Of a stretch of DNA of 10,377 nucleotides, positions 1 through 7,406 are shown one piece after another. The DNA is from Pseudomonadales bacterium. GTDB taxonomy: Bacteria > Pseudomonadota > Gammaproteobacteria > Pseudomonadales > DC-out160. The stretch is taken from the NCBI GenBank assembly GCA_016765265.1, contig JAESQG010000274.1, forward strand, positions 4,678 to 15,054, read 5' to 3'. The notes beneath the pieces are model-generated. The model saw only the letters and a program-made list of their open reading frames with translations, had not been told where the DNA came from and searched no databases. The stretch's first letter is position 1. Every line of letters starts with the position of its first letter. A program made the translations under genes and the position numbers.

Positions 1-325
1 GATCAGTTGAAGGCGGAAACGCGCATCGCTGAGCTTCAGGTGAAACAAGAAAAAGATAATAAACGTATTGCCCAGCTAGAATATCGTCGAACTCAGGCAG
101 TGTTACGACAGCGAACTATCCGCAGTCCCGTGGATGGGGTGGTAATGGAGCGGTTTAAATCAGTGGGAGAGTATGTGGACAGTGAACCACTGTTTCGCAT
201 CGCCCAGATTCATCCGTTACACGTGGAGGTTATTGTACCCGTGGATTATTTAGGCTTGGTAAGCGCAGGGATGGAGGCAAATGTTACTTCCGTAGTGTCG
301 GGGGCTGATTCTTATTTAGCGACTG

Positions 326-330
326 TTCAA
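326..330. repeat. 5-bp target duplication (TTCAA), left copy
   Basis: TTCAA directly precedes the IS left end and is repeated at 2019-2023 right after the IS right end. The same five bases lie inside two different genes (adaptor on the left, tnpA remnant on the right), which is odd for a simple insertion. Confidence 0.7.
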
Positions 331-347
331 CCTAAAAACCGCAGTTA
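331..347 (+). repeat. IS left terminal inverted repeat
   Basis: Reads CCTAAAAACCGCAGTTA and matches the inverted copy at 2002-2018 at 14 of 17 positions. It lies directly next to the interrupted adaptor codon pair GTT CAA. Confidence 0.85.
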
Positions 348-397
348 GACCTGCCAAGGACTTAACCTAGCATCGATACCACATTCTAAATTAAGCG

Positions 398-420
398 AAC
401 TGCCCTTAGGTTAGGCAGTT
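398..420 (-). terminator. Hairpin enclosing the IS transposase stop codon
   Basis: Perfect 7-bp arms AACTGCC (398-404) and GGCAGTT (414-420) surround a 9-base loop. The transposase stop codon (406-408) lies in the loop. On the minus strand the hairpin is followed by CGCTTAATTT, a weak T-rich tail rather than a clean run of T, so termination is plausible but not assured. It could instead reduce read-through transcription entering the IS. Confidence 0.4.
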
Positions 421-1956
421 GAGGTGAGGAGGGTCTGCTGTCCCTTTTTTTACCTTAAATTGGGCCATAACCTGCTCTAACATCCGACTCCAGCACTGTG
501 CAGAAGTTAACTGCGGAGCAATCATTTTTAGTTCATTAAAAAGAGTAACCAGCCGGTGATATGCGCCAGCCAACTTCTCTTGTTTGCCGTGCGTACTCGT
601 GATGGTGATTTTCTTCTGATCGCTGTGCTTTGTCTGTCGACCCACGCCCGTTAAGAGTAAAGGCCGACTTGTAATCGCCTCATGATGTTGACCCGGCAAT
701 GCCAGGCGAACGTATAAATTCCACCAGTTATAAATTAAGGCAATCATTCGAGACATCAGTCGGCAGCTCTTTACATCCTTCGTCGTATAGCCACCCCAAC
801 CCCACTGGTTTTTAAGTTCATCAAAATTATTTTCACAATCCGCTCTATCCCGATAATGCTGGAACAGCGAAACCAAATCATCATCTAGGTCTGTCACCAA
901 AACCGAATACTCAAAGACCTTTATCTCTTCGGGTCCATCAATAAAGGAAAGTTGTTTGCAATCCTCACTTCCCGATTCTATTGCGACAAGACTACTACTG
1001 GATAACTTTCTTCTCACAATAATGACTCGTCGTTCTTTCTTCCAGCCCTGTAATTTTAAGCTATCCTCTTTTGCTTCCCATCCGCTGTGAACGTGAGTCC
1101 ACTGCCCTAAGCCATGGTGCTTGTATATCAGCTTCATAGCATTTTTAGATTTCTTTAATTTGAATAAATACCGCTGATCAATTTCTTCTAACTCGTTCAT
1201 CACTGTATCGGTACCCCAACCAATGTCACCGCGAACAAATTCAGGTTTCTCATCTTCTCCTAAACCTTTGATCAACGAAACCAATCCAGGCAATGAGTAA
1301 CTGGAGTGGGATTGGTCACCCGCTTTGACTTCAACATCCAGCACTAATCTTAAGTTCGCCATCATATACGTATGGTAAGTATGAGAAGGCCTGCCTGGTT
1401 TTTGTGGGTTGTATCCTTTTACCGCTTTTTCTTGATGGCTATAAAGCGGTTTGATGGTCGTATCGACATCGAGTATCCACGGTGTTCTTAACAGAGGTTT
1501 GCAACTATCATGCAAATGATTCTGCATCCATTGCACACCCTTTTCCTCTTCTATTTTTTTCACTGCTCGTCGTGCAGAATCTTCACTGACCACTTTGTTC
1601 ATACCCAGCAGGGACGGATTCACATTGTCGGCGATCAATGAAGTGATGTGAGAATAGCGCTTGTGCCCCGATAAAATGGAGAGAAATAAAGAGCCGAGTA
1701 CATCCACTTTTTCAGGGGCATTATTGCTGAAGTAGGTGAGCGGACAATCCTTTACCCAGGGATCAAAACGCCCTCCTAATTTGAGGAACTGGATAAAAAA
1801 AGGCAACTGTCCAAGGGGCGTTACCGGGGCATCGGCATCCCACTCAATGTGTACTTTTCCACCGTATGTATCCACTGCAATATTGGCTGGAAATTGACTC
1901 TTAGCGCTCGTTATCGTCCCACCCTCTGGGTGAGTTGTGTTTGGTGGAAGAACCAT
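406..1956 (-). CDS. IS1380-family-like DDE transposase
   Basis: A 516-residue transposase that would cut and join the IS ends. It has an RNase-H-like DDE core. The first acidic pair is in ILDVDTT (D163/D165), the second in VRGDIGWGTD (D244), and the last in a textbook Y-(2)-R-(3)-E-(6)-K signature (Y368, R371, E375, K382) in the stretch HYRDRADCENNFDELK. The length and the GYNPQKPGRPSH motif after the first aspartate fit IS1380 transposases; a neighbouring IS4-superfamily group is the alternative. The ATG at 1956 is preceded by AGGGG at 6 bases, which supports this start. The frame is intact with all catalytic residues present, so the element may be active. It is read toward the broken adaptor gene. 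Confidence 0.9.
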   Translation of the reverse strand: MVLPPNTTHPEGGTITSAKSQFPANIAVDTYGGKVHIEWDADAPVTPLGQLPFFIQFLKLGGRFDPWVKDCPLTYFSNNAPEKVDVLGSLFLSILSGHKRYSHITSLIADNVNPSLLGMNKVVSEDSARRAVKKIEEEKGVQWMQNHLHDSCKPLLRTPWILDVDTTIKPLYSHQEKAVKGYNPQKPGRPSHTYHTYMMANLRLVLDVEVKAGDQSHSSYSLPGLVSLIKGLGEDEKPEFVRGDIGWGTDTVMNELEEIDQRYLFKLKKSKNAMKLIYKHHGLGQWTHVHSGWEAKEDSLKLQGWKKERRVIIVRRKLSSSSLVAIESGSEDCKQLSFIDGPEEIKVFEYSVLVTDLDDDLVSLFQHYRDRADCENNFDELKNQWGWGGYTTKDVKSCRLMSRMIALIYNWWNLYVRLALPGQHHEAITSRPLLLTGVGRQTKHSDQKKITITSTHGKQEKLAGAYHRLVTLFNELKMIAPQLTSAQCWSRMLEQVMAQFKVKKGTADPPHLNCLT

Positions 1957-1968
1957 CGCAGACCCCTG

Positions 1969-1996
1969 ATTTTAAAGAGCTTGCATTGTACATCAA
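1969..1996 (-). promoter_or_regulatory. Possible sigma-70 promoter of the IS transposase
   Basis: On the minus strand TTGATG (1991-1996) and TAAAAT (1969-1974) are separated by 16 bp, inside the IS. The predicted start of transcription would be only about 6 bases before the ATG, leaving little or no leader with the AGGGG site. The promoter or the start codon choice may therefore be slightly off. Confidence 0.4.
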
Positions 1997-2001
1997 TTTC
2001 T

Positions 2002-2018
2002 TAACTGCTGAATTTAGG
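2002..2018 (-). repeat. IS right terminal inverted repeat
   Basis: On the minus strand this reads CCTAAATTCAGCAGTTA, the partner of 331-347. It is upstream of the transposase start and partly overlaps the region where its promoter would be expected. Confidence 0.85.
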
Positions 2019-2023
2019 TTCAA
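2019..2023. repeat. 5-bp target duplication (TTCAA), right copy
   Basis: Second copy of TTCAA flanking the IS. It forms part of the AWLN codons of the minus-strand tnpA remnant. Confidence 0.7.
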
Positions 2024-2174
2024 CCAAGCCACTTGTTTGCGGCTGAGATTTTTAATACTGTCCATCGTTTGTTGAGCACCCACATTGCAGCCGTAGCAAA
2101 ATAAAGTCACGATGAGACGCAATTGAGGTTCGTCTATTTTACTTTCCAGCCCCGAGAGTGGCCTGAATAACTCC
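2019..2174 (-). pseudogene. Remnant of a third Tn3-family transposase sequence
   Basis: About 51 codons on the minus strand match the central part of Tn3-family TnpA proteins. Recognisable motifs are RPLSGLESKI, then LRLIVTLFCYGCNVG and NLSRKQVAWLN. In a full TnpA this stretch lies near residues 600-650, just before the first catalytic aspartate; by position it corresponds to the LIMAAILANAIRLGSNKM stretch of the complete TnpA in this window. The remnant is cut on one side by the left inverted repeat of the Tn3-family transposon and on the other by the IS1380-like element. The open frame extends to 2248, but residues upstream of PELF are just the transposon's inverted repeat read through. It is not functional. 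It may be the missing middle of the partial tnpA at the right edge of the window. Confidence 0.8.
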
Positions 2175-2230
2175 GGGTCTACTATCGGAACAATAGAAAT
2201 ATTACATGGCCTCCCGTAAGCTATTGATAT
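2174..2230 (+). repeat. Left terminal inverted repeat of the Tn3-family transposon
   Basis: Matches the reverse complement of 7558-7614 at 51 of 57 positions, including a perfect 34-bp block (2174-2207). The outer end reads GGGTCTACTATCGGAACAAT. This is clearly longer than the usual 38-bp Tn3 repeat; beyond position 2207 similarity continues with scattered mismatches (GTAAG against GTAAC). Confidence 0.9.
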
Positions 2231-2330
2231 TAAGGGTGTTTCAAGCAAAGATAGTTTTTACCCAATATTGTTAACCCATTGATAACATGAGATATAATTT
2301 ACGCTATTTCCGACATTTTTCGGCACTAAT
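2208..2330. other. Left subterminal non-coding region of the transposon
   Basis: About 120 bases between the repeat core and the mazF stop. Contains the imperfect inner part of the inverted repeat (to 2230) and a small CCGA/TCGG stem (2310-2323) with no T tract on the minus strand. I see no gene here. Confidence 0.5.
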
Positions 2331-2666
2331 TTAACTGACGAGAAGGCGAACCTTTGCCAACACCTCCTGCACAACCGCTGGCTGGGCTTGTTCAACGAAT
2401 TTAATCCCTCTAACTTCAAAGTCCATCATTTTTATTTGGTGGCAAAGTATAGCGCCTCGCGTGTTGGTTCCGTCTAATAACACCTCGAAACCGTGGCCCT
2501 TAACGTTCGATGTTATCGGTGCAACGAGAGACAACACCATTTTCTTGTTAAAGACTTGAGGGGACAATACGAGCGCTGGGCGCTTCATTGCTTGCTCGTG
2601 CCCTGCCGAGGGATCAAAGTTGGTAAAGACGATATCACCGCGCTTTGGCACATATCTCTTAGGCAT
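2331..2666 (-). CDS. mazF: MazF/ChpB-family toxin (endoribonuclease)
   Basis: A 111-residue CcdB/PemK-fold protein. In the family it cleaves single-stranded mRNA at short sequences and stops growth when its antitoxin is degraded. The sequence begins with the family pattern RGDIVFTNFDPSAGHEQ, followed by RPALVLSP and APITSN. R29 and T52 sit at the positions of the MazF catalytic arginine and threonine, so the toxin looks active. The ATG at 2666 lies 3 bases after the mazE stop, and AGGAGA near the end of mazE provides the ribosome binding site, so the two are translated as a coupled pair. It is the last gene before the transposon's left inverted repeat and probably acts to hold the element in its host. 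ChpB-like is as good a name as MazF. Confidence 0.92.
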   Translation of the reverse strand: MPKRYVPKRGDIVFTNFDPSAGHEQAMKRPALVLSPQVFNKKMVLSLVAPITSNVKGHGFEVLLDGTNTRGAILCHQIKMMDFEVRGIKFVEQAQPAVVQEVLAKVRLLVS

Positions 2667-2669
2667 AAC

Positions 2670-2930
2670 CTACCAAATCTCCTTGCCTTGTGGGCTGTCG
2701 TTGAGCCACTCCAGATCTTCATCATCAAGGCGAGTGCTCTTTTTGGTGCAGGTGGCAAGCAGTTCATCAAGATCGAACTCGGGTTGATCTTGTAATGGCG
2801 TTAAAAAGAGGCCGCCATCGCGCACTTCAACTTCAAACCTATCGCCAATGCCACTTGAGAGCTGTTCTAATAGTGTTTTACTGAGGCGAACCGCAGCGCT
2901 ATTGCCCCACTTTTGAATTTCTAATTGCAT
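2670..2930 (-). CDS. mazE: MazE-family antitoxin
   Basis: An 86-residue antitoxin with an N-terminal AbrB/SpoVT swapped-hairpin DNA-binding domain (MQLEIQKWGNSAAVRLSK, about residues 1-47). The acidic C-terminal tail contains FDLDELLATCT, the part that in the family wraps around and blocks MazF. A GTG at 2937-2939 would add three residues. The ATG at 2930 is preferred because it has AAGGTGG five bases upstream and gives the standard family start. The protein should also repress its own promoter together with MazF, through the palindrome just upstream. The gene follows tnpA in the same direction, with a 63-bp gap. Confidence 0.92.
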   Translation of the reverse strand: MQLEIQKWGNSAAVRLSKTLLEQLSSGIGDRFEVEVRDGGLFLTPLQDQPEFDLDELLATCTKKSTRLDDEDLEWLNDSPQGKEIW

Positions 2931-2946
2931 AGTGTCCACCTTAAAT

Positions 2947-2971
2947 ATAGTATCTACATTGTAGATACTAT
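2947..2971. promoter_or_regulatory. mazEF operator palindrome
   Basis: A perfect inverted repeat with 12-bp arms (ATAGTATCTACA) around a single central base at 2959. It covers the proposed -10 of the mazE promoter, and its near edge is 16 bases before the mazE ATG. Binding of MazE or MazEF here would block transcription, the usual self-regulation of such pairs. Confidence 0.8.
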
Positions 2972-2992
2972 CACAGGCGCTACCCGTGTCAA
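2965..2992 (-). promoter_or_regulatory. mazEF promoter
   Basis: On the minus strand a consensus TTGACA (2987-2992) is followed after 16 bp by TAGTAT (2965-2970), which lies inside the operator palindrome. The -35 sits directly after the tnpA stop codon, so mazEF has its own promoter and may also receive read-through from tnpA. Confidence 0.7.
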
Positions 2993-2993
2993 C

Positions 2994-5993
2994 TTATCTC
3001 CTGTCTTGTCCCCAATCCCAGCGCCGTATCCAATTATCAACGTTGTCGTCGTTATGTTTGCCATGAAACTGATAAAACCCCAGCATATTAACGTGCACCC
3101 ATGCTCCTGGGGATAGCCCTATCAAATAGGCTCTCTCCGCTTCATCCTTGGCGTCCTGGTAAAGCTCGTTCAATATATAGGTATTGTAATAGAGAATAAC
3201 CGATGAAATTAAACGAGTACATTGATTCCATATCTCCATCTCAATTTCACTAAACCCGCGAAATTCACCTTTTCGTAACACTGTAATTGCACGATATAAA
3301 TTATTAAAGGCTTCACCACGGTTCAAAGCAATAAGAATAGCTCTCCTGAACTCAGAATCATGCAGATATTGTAATAAAAAATGGGAGCGTACAATATGAT
3401 TGTATTGCACCAACGCTCTCTTGGTATCACTATGATAATTTCCTGATGCAATTTTTCTGATAGTGCTGCTCGGTGATTCCCCGCCTAAGAGTAAGGAGGA
3501 AACAACGTGTTGCATATTATTCCATTCACTAATCAGAAATTTTTCATCCACAAATTTGGTCGGTTTAATAATACACCCCTCGTAATCTTTAGCGTTACCA
3601 AATGCCCAGAATGTTTCACGATGTGGTTTAGGAATGCGAGGAGCAAAGACCAAATCGGTTAAATCAAACAAACAAAAGTTGATCGCGTTAGTGCCATGTT
3701 TGTCCGTAGAGAAATAATGAGGCTTAATCTCAGAGCTATTTTGATGGTGAACCATCTCAAACAGGAAATGGCCTTCGTATTCATTGGCACCAATAACCAG
3801 ACTGGCTAGAGGAAAACTGTTGAATATTTCATTGTAGCTGGATACGCCGAGTCCTTGTCCAAAGTATTTCGGAGAACGACGGGATTTCACATTGCGTAGA
3901 CTGGTCTCTAGTTTAAGCCCATCAAGACTGGCATGCATGAGGCCATTAATGTACCACTCATGATAAATTGGAATTTTAGCGGCCGCATTGTTAATGCAAT
4001 CTGTGCTAGCGATGAGTGTTTCGATACGGACATAATCAGCCTCAGCTGTTAACAGCGCTGATTCGTTAAGATCAGATATGCTGGCCATCTTGTTTGATCC
4101 CAATCGTATCGCGTTGGCCAGTATGGCAGCCATGATCAGTTCTTTGTCCTGCTTTATTTTTGTTGATCTTGGTAGAACCGATTCAAAGGAGGTGGTAAAT
4201 TTGGTTTTACGATTGACGAAATGCAGCACATCCACAATGCTGCTTTGTTGGAAATTTGCGAACAGACTCTCATTAGGATCGGATACCTTTTCTAGAGGGC
4301 GCAATCGCCACTGTTGCTTATTATCTTTATCAACAACGATTTTTATCGCTTGATTTTCACCACTGACTAGGGCCTGGTTAACCTCGTTATAAAGTCCATT
4401 AAGCTCCTTCTTTTTAACGTCCAGTGTTTTCTTCAGCGGGGAGCTTAGCCTATTGTAGCCAAGCTCTTTTAGAATGGCTCGTTTCTTCTTTTTCCATCGC
4501 TGAGGCGGCACTAAATCGTCCTCCACAGTTTTATATTTCTTGCTGTACTTCAGTGTCAATTTATTTGTTGTAAGGTAGTAGACCATTCTTTTGTAAAAAA
4601 GATATTCGAAACGATCGTAAATTGGGACCTCATTTGGCATCACATATTCACTATCGGCTGCGCTTACCCAGGACTCCAGCACTGGGGGTAGGGGAGTATC
4701 ATAAAAGGTATTGTCAGCCAGCGTCTTTTTCATGTGGTCGACAATCTCTTTCAATAAATGGTTATGTGTGACTTCAAAATCAATGGTTAGAAATAAATGT
4801 TTAAGGTTTAGCCTGATGGATACCTTGCTGCTATCAATGTATTGCCAGAATAATAATTCTTTATTAAGATTGTCGCCAACAAGTAGTTTTGCTGCAATGA
4901 GTAACTCATCTTCTGGGACGTGTTGGTGAATAATAGGGCGTGGTACGTTGTTTGAGTCAGGGTGTTGTTTAATACTAACCAATAAATTACTTACCTTCTC
5001 GCGAGTCTCTTTGATACGTTCGATCTGCTCTAGCGCAACCTCTTTGGCGTAGTCAACTCCTTTGGTTTGATATTCCAATGTGCGCTTCTTGAAAGCCTCA
5101 AGCAGATTATCTTGCAGCATTTGAAATCGGGTAAAACAATAGCACATCAAATAGAGCTGAATGGAGTGGGCACTAATTTGCTTTAACCTGGGGCCGCTGT
5201 AGTGGTTGATTAGATCTGAGTAGTAATTGATGGTTGTCTTTGGCAAACCGAGTTTGGGGAGAACCGTTTTAGCAATATTAAAAATGGGGAGTAGCTGATG
5301 ATTTTTGTCAATTTCAGCATTGAGCTCAGTTGTATTAAAGCCCTTCATGTCTTGTTTTATGCTAATAATATGATGGAGCCCATCGGTCTTGTCCAGTAAG
5401 GAGAAAATCAATTGACGCTGGCTTTTACTGGTATAACGCAGAAATGCCTGAACCACTCTGTTATTTTCTTTATTCCAAATTTCAGAGACTAGGGTTTGAA
5501 TGGTCGTGTAACCAGCAATAGCCACGCGATGCTTAACGAACAAATCCAACAATGCTTTGCACAGTTGCCGTTGTCTTGGATGATTAGGGGCGTACTGAAA
5601 CAATTCTTTTTTTATGGTACTGGCGTTAATGTCTGCAAAACGGTGATAGCGGCGTAACTCAAGCACTTGATTCTCGATTCGAGTGATCCGACTAGAATGC
5701 TTGGGTAGTGATTTGGGTGATGCCTTGTTCGGAAAATAACGCTTCATCACATGTTGACGTTCAAGCGTTATATCTCGATAATTAAACTTGATCAACGAGA
5801 GTCTTATTTTGAAAAACACAAGGCACACGGCAAAATAGACAGCGTCATCGACTCCGTCAAATCTGTTTAAGGCGGTAGTTTCATGATCATTGAAGGTGAA
5901 ATACTGAGTTCTTTCAGCGTCATTAAGAACCGGGACACCGTAGATATCTAGCTGTTCTGTGGTGCTGAGTAGGCGAGTGTTTTCGTTGGACAT
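2994..5993 (-). CDS. tnpA: Tn3-family transposase TnpA, full length
   Basis: A 999-residue replicative transposase that binds the long terminal inverted repeats and joins them to the target to form a cointegrate. The N-terminal DUF4158-type part is seen in YGVPVLNDAERTQYFTFND (about residues 18-36), as in Tn21-like TnpA. The C-terminal DDE core is complete: D691 in HASLDGLKLE, D764 in FSTDKHGTNAINF and E894 in LNRGEAFNNLYRAI. FAPRIP (783-788) is also conserved. Length and spacing match Tn3 TnpA closely. The ATG at 5993 has AGGA seven bases upstream (6001-6004). The gene diverges from the tyrosine recombinase, with the presumed resolution site between them, so recombinase binding could also control tnpA. 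mazEF lies directly downstream. No truncation or frameshift is seen. Confidence 0.95.
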   Translation of the reverse strand: MSNENTRLLSTTEQLDIYGVPVLNDAERTQYFTFNDHETTALNRFDGVDDAVYFAVCLVFFKIRLSLIKFNYRDITLERQHVMKRYFPNKASPKSLPKHSSRITRIENQVLELRRYHRFADINASTIKKELFQYAPNHPRQRQLCKALLDLFVKHRVAIAGYTTIQTLVSEIWNKENNRVVQAFLRYTSKSQRQLIFSLLDKTDGLHHIISIKQDMKGFNTTELNAEIDKNHQLLPIFNIAKTVLPKLGLPKTTINYYSDLINHYSGPRLKQISAHSIQLYLMCYCFTRFQMLQDNLLEAFKKRTLEYQTKGVDYAKEVALEQIERIKETREKVSNLLVSIKQHPDSNNVPRPIIHQHVPEDELLIAAKLLVGDNLNKELLFWQYIDSSKVSIRLNLKHLFLTIDFEVTHNHLLKEIVDHMKKTLADNTFYDTPLPPVLESWVSAADSEYVMPNEVPIYDRFEYLFYKRMVYYLTTNKLTLKYSKKYKTVEDDLVPPQRWKKKKRAILKELGYNRLSSPLKKTLDVKKKELNGLYNEVNQALVSGENQAIKIVVDKDNKQQWRLRPLEKVSDPNESLFANFQQSSIVDVLHFVNRKTKFTTSFESVLPRSTKIKQDKELIMAAILANAIRLGSNKMASISDLNESALLTAEADYVRIETLIASTDCINNAAAKIPIYHEWYINGLMHASLDGLKLETSLRNVKSRRSPKYFGQGLGVSSYNEIFNSFPLASLVIGANEYEGHFLFEMVHHQNSSEIKPHYFSTDKHGTNAINFCLFDLTDLVFAPRIPKPHRETFWAFGNAKDYEGCIIKPTKFVDEKFLISEWNNMQHVVSSLLLGGESPSSTIRKIASGNYHSDTKRALVQYNHIVRSHFLLQYLHDSEFRRAILIALNRGEAFNNLYRAITVLRKGEFRGFSEIEMEIWNQCTRLISSVILYYNTYILNELYQDAKDEAERAYLIGLSPGAWVHVNMLGFYQFHGKHNDDNVDNWIRRWDWGQDRR

Positions 5994-6038
5994 AGGGTGT
6001 TCCTAGAGCCGGATAATGGGTGCACTCATAAGGAAAAG

Positions 6039-6058
6039 CCAGTAATATTGTTTACTGG
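6039..6058. promoter_or_regulatory. Putative recombination core site for the tyrosine recombinase
   Basis: Perfect inverted arms CCAGTAA and TTACTGG flank a 6-bp spacer TATTGT. This arm-spacer-arm layout is that of tyrosine recombinase core sites (Xer, TnpI type). It sits in the tnpA-recombinase gap, where resolution sites of Tn3-type elements occur. Accessory motifs of a full res site are not identified. Confidence 0.65.
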
Positions 6059-6080
6059 ATCATATGAGGGCGCCTTGGGC

Positions 6081-7406
6081 ATGTCAAATAAATATTACGT
6101 ACCCAGGCCCGTTTTCGACACCATTTCCAAGGTGCTTAACCAATATGATGTGTTCTATGCCGATGATAACCCACGCCAGGGTATTCGCCGATGGCTGAGC
6201 TCTTGTTTCGCTGAGAGTAATGTTACCGTCCCGTCTTATGCCCAGAGAGATTTCCAAGCAATCTTGAACTTTTTGTACAGTTACAGAGGTAGCACCGATA
6301 CCTTTGATGCGTATCGTCGTGACCTTGAGCGGCTATTACAGTGGAGCTGGTTTGTTCGAGAGCAATCGATACTGAAACACAAGCGCGAGGATCTTGAGTC
6401 CTTCATTGAGTTTTGTCGCAAGCCCTATAAGCGATGGATTGGTTTGAAAACGGTGGCTCGCTTTAAGAGAGTGGACGGAGAAGCCATTCCGAACTCAGAA
6501 TGGCGTCCCTTTACAGTACACGTCAGTAAAAAGGATCATAAGGCGGGCATGGACCCCAGTAAGGATGATTATCAATTATCGCAGCCGGCGTTAAAGGTGA
6601 TGTTCGGTATTTTAAGTAGCTTTTATAATTACCTTTTACAAGAAGAGCTAGCTCAGGTAAATCCGATTGCTCTTATGAGGCAGAAGAGCAAATACATCCG
6701 TACAGAAAACACCTCCCCTATTGTTCGTCGTCTCTCTGACCGACAATGGGAAACCGTTATTAATCTCGCTAAACTTCGAGCAAAATCGGAGGAAAAGGAG
6801 GAGCGTACCGTTTTTATTTTATCGTGCCTTTATAGTATGTATTTGCGAATTTCAGAACTGGTGGCCAGCGATCGGTGGACTCCGACCATGAGTGATTTTA
6901 TAAAGGATGCCGATGGTAACTGGTGGTTTAAAACTGTAGGGAAAGGAAATAAGGCACGACAAATCGCGGTCAGCGATGCGATGCTAGAAGCTTTAGTCTA
7001 TTACCGAAAAGCCTACCTAAGTTTACCACCCTACCCTTTGATGGGTGAGACTACGCCATTGGTTGGCCATATTAATAACCACAACGCCTCGATCAAAAGT
7101 ACTCGCCCTATACGACAATTAGTACAACAGTGCTTTGATCAAGCCGCTGATAAAATTGAGTCTAGTGGCGAGCTTCACGAGGCAGATTCACTGCGCTTAG
7201 CAACGGTACATTGGTTGCGCCATACGGGTATCTCTGATGATGTAAAAATTCGTCCACGAGAACACGTGCGTGATGACGCTGGACATAGTTCTAGTGCCGT
7301 TACAGATCGTTATATTGACGTTGAACTAAAAGAGCGTGCTCGATCAGCGAAAGACAAGCCGATGATGGTTGAGGAACATCAACACAGTTCCAAGAAAAAG
7401 AGATAA
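6081..7406 (+). CDS. Tyrosine recombinase (cointegrate resolvase, TnpI/TnpS-like)
   Basis: A 441-residue integrase-family recombinase, taken here to resolve Tn3-type cointegrates by breaking and rejoining DNA through a tyrosine. All catalytic residues are visible: R256 in YLRISEL, K288 or K291 in GKGNKARQI, H377 and R380 in HWLRHTG, H402 in DDAGHSS and the nucleophile Y411 in TDRYIDV. The N-terminal part (about 50-200) has the helical SAM-like/core-binding pattern. An open frame reaches back to a GTG at 5997, but that would translate the inverted-repeat core site and start 3 bases from tnpA. The ATG at 6081 is therefore preferred, although its ribosome binding site is weak. At 441 residues it is longer than typical TnpI or TnpS. 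Being inside the transposon and divergent from tnpA makes resolution, rather than phage integration, the likely role. Confidence 0.88.
   Translation: MSNKYYVPRPVFDTISKVLNQYDVFYADDNPRQGIRRWLSSCFAESNVTVPSYAQRDFQAILNFLYSYRGSTDTFDAYRRDLERLLQWSWFVREQSILKHKREDLESFIEFCRKPYKRWIGLKTVARFKRVDGEAIPNSEWRPFTVHVSKKDHKAGMDPSKDDYQLSQPALKVMFGILSSFYNYLLQEELAQVNPIALMRQKSKYIRTENTSPIVRRLSDRQWETVINLAKLRAKSEEKEERTVFILSCLYSMYLRISELVASDRWTPTMSDFIKDADGNWWFKTVGKGNKARQIAVSDAMLEALVYYRKAYLSLPPYPLMGETTPLVGHINNHNASIKSTRPIRQLVQQCFDQAADKIESSGELHEADSLRLATVHWLRHTGISDDVKIRPREHVRDDAGHSSSAVTDRYIDVELKERARSAKDKPMMVEEHQHSSKKKR

Larger units (their letters stand above)
1..348 (+). pseudogene. RND efflux periplasmic adaptor (HlyD/MFP family), interrupted fragment
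   Basis: The reading frame is open from base 1, so the N-terminus lies outside the window. Native coding runs to base 330; the last codons, to the TAG at 346-348, are read from the end of an inserted IS. In the family this protein sits in the periplasm and couples an inner-membrane RND pump to an outer-membrane channel. The visible part starts in the charged coiled-coil hairpin (about residues 1-37). It continues through the second half of the lipoyl-like domain (TIRSPVDGVV, then GEYVDSEPLFRIAQI) and a beta-barrel stretch (LHVEVIVPV). It stops where homologues continue with another 100 or more residues, so the product is almost certainly non-functional. The pump partner is not in the window and the substrate (metal, drug or other) cannot be told. 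Family assignment is firm; the subclass is not. Confidence 0.85.
331..2018 (-). mobile_element. IS1380-like insertion sequence, complete
   Basis: This 1688-bp element encodes one transposase on the minus strand. Both ends are visible. The left end begins CCTAAAAACCGCAGTTA (331-347). The right end, read inward on the other strand from 2018, is CCTAAATTCAGCAGTTA, matching at 14 of 17 positions. Bases TTCAA lie immediately outside both ends (326-330 and 2019-2023). Length, CC-starting ends and a 5-bp duplication fit the IS1380 family. The boundaries were found by comparing the two ends directly. Confidence 0.88.

Noticed and set aside
2174..2248. N-terminal extension of the minus-strand tnpA remnant frame up to 2248
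   Set aside because: These codons are the transposon's inverted repeat read through by chance; the same bases occur at 7558-7614 in a non-coding setting.
5997..6080. 28-residue N-terminal extension of the tyrosine recombinase from a GTG
   Set aside because: It would start 3 bases from the tnpA start, run through the perfect inverted repeat at 6039-6058, and has no recombinase-like sequence.
6556..6562. Second CCAGTAA arm inside the recombinase gene
   Set aside because: No partner TTACTGG at a suitable spacing; a 7-base match is expected by chance in a window this long.
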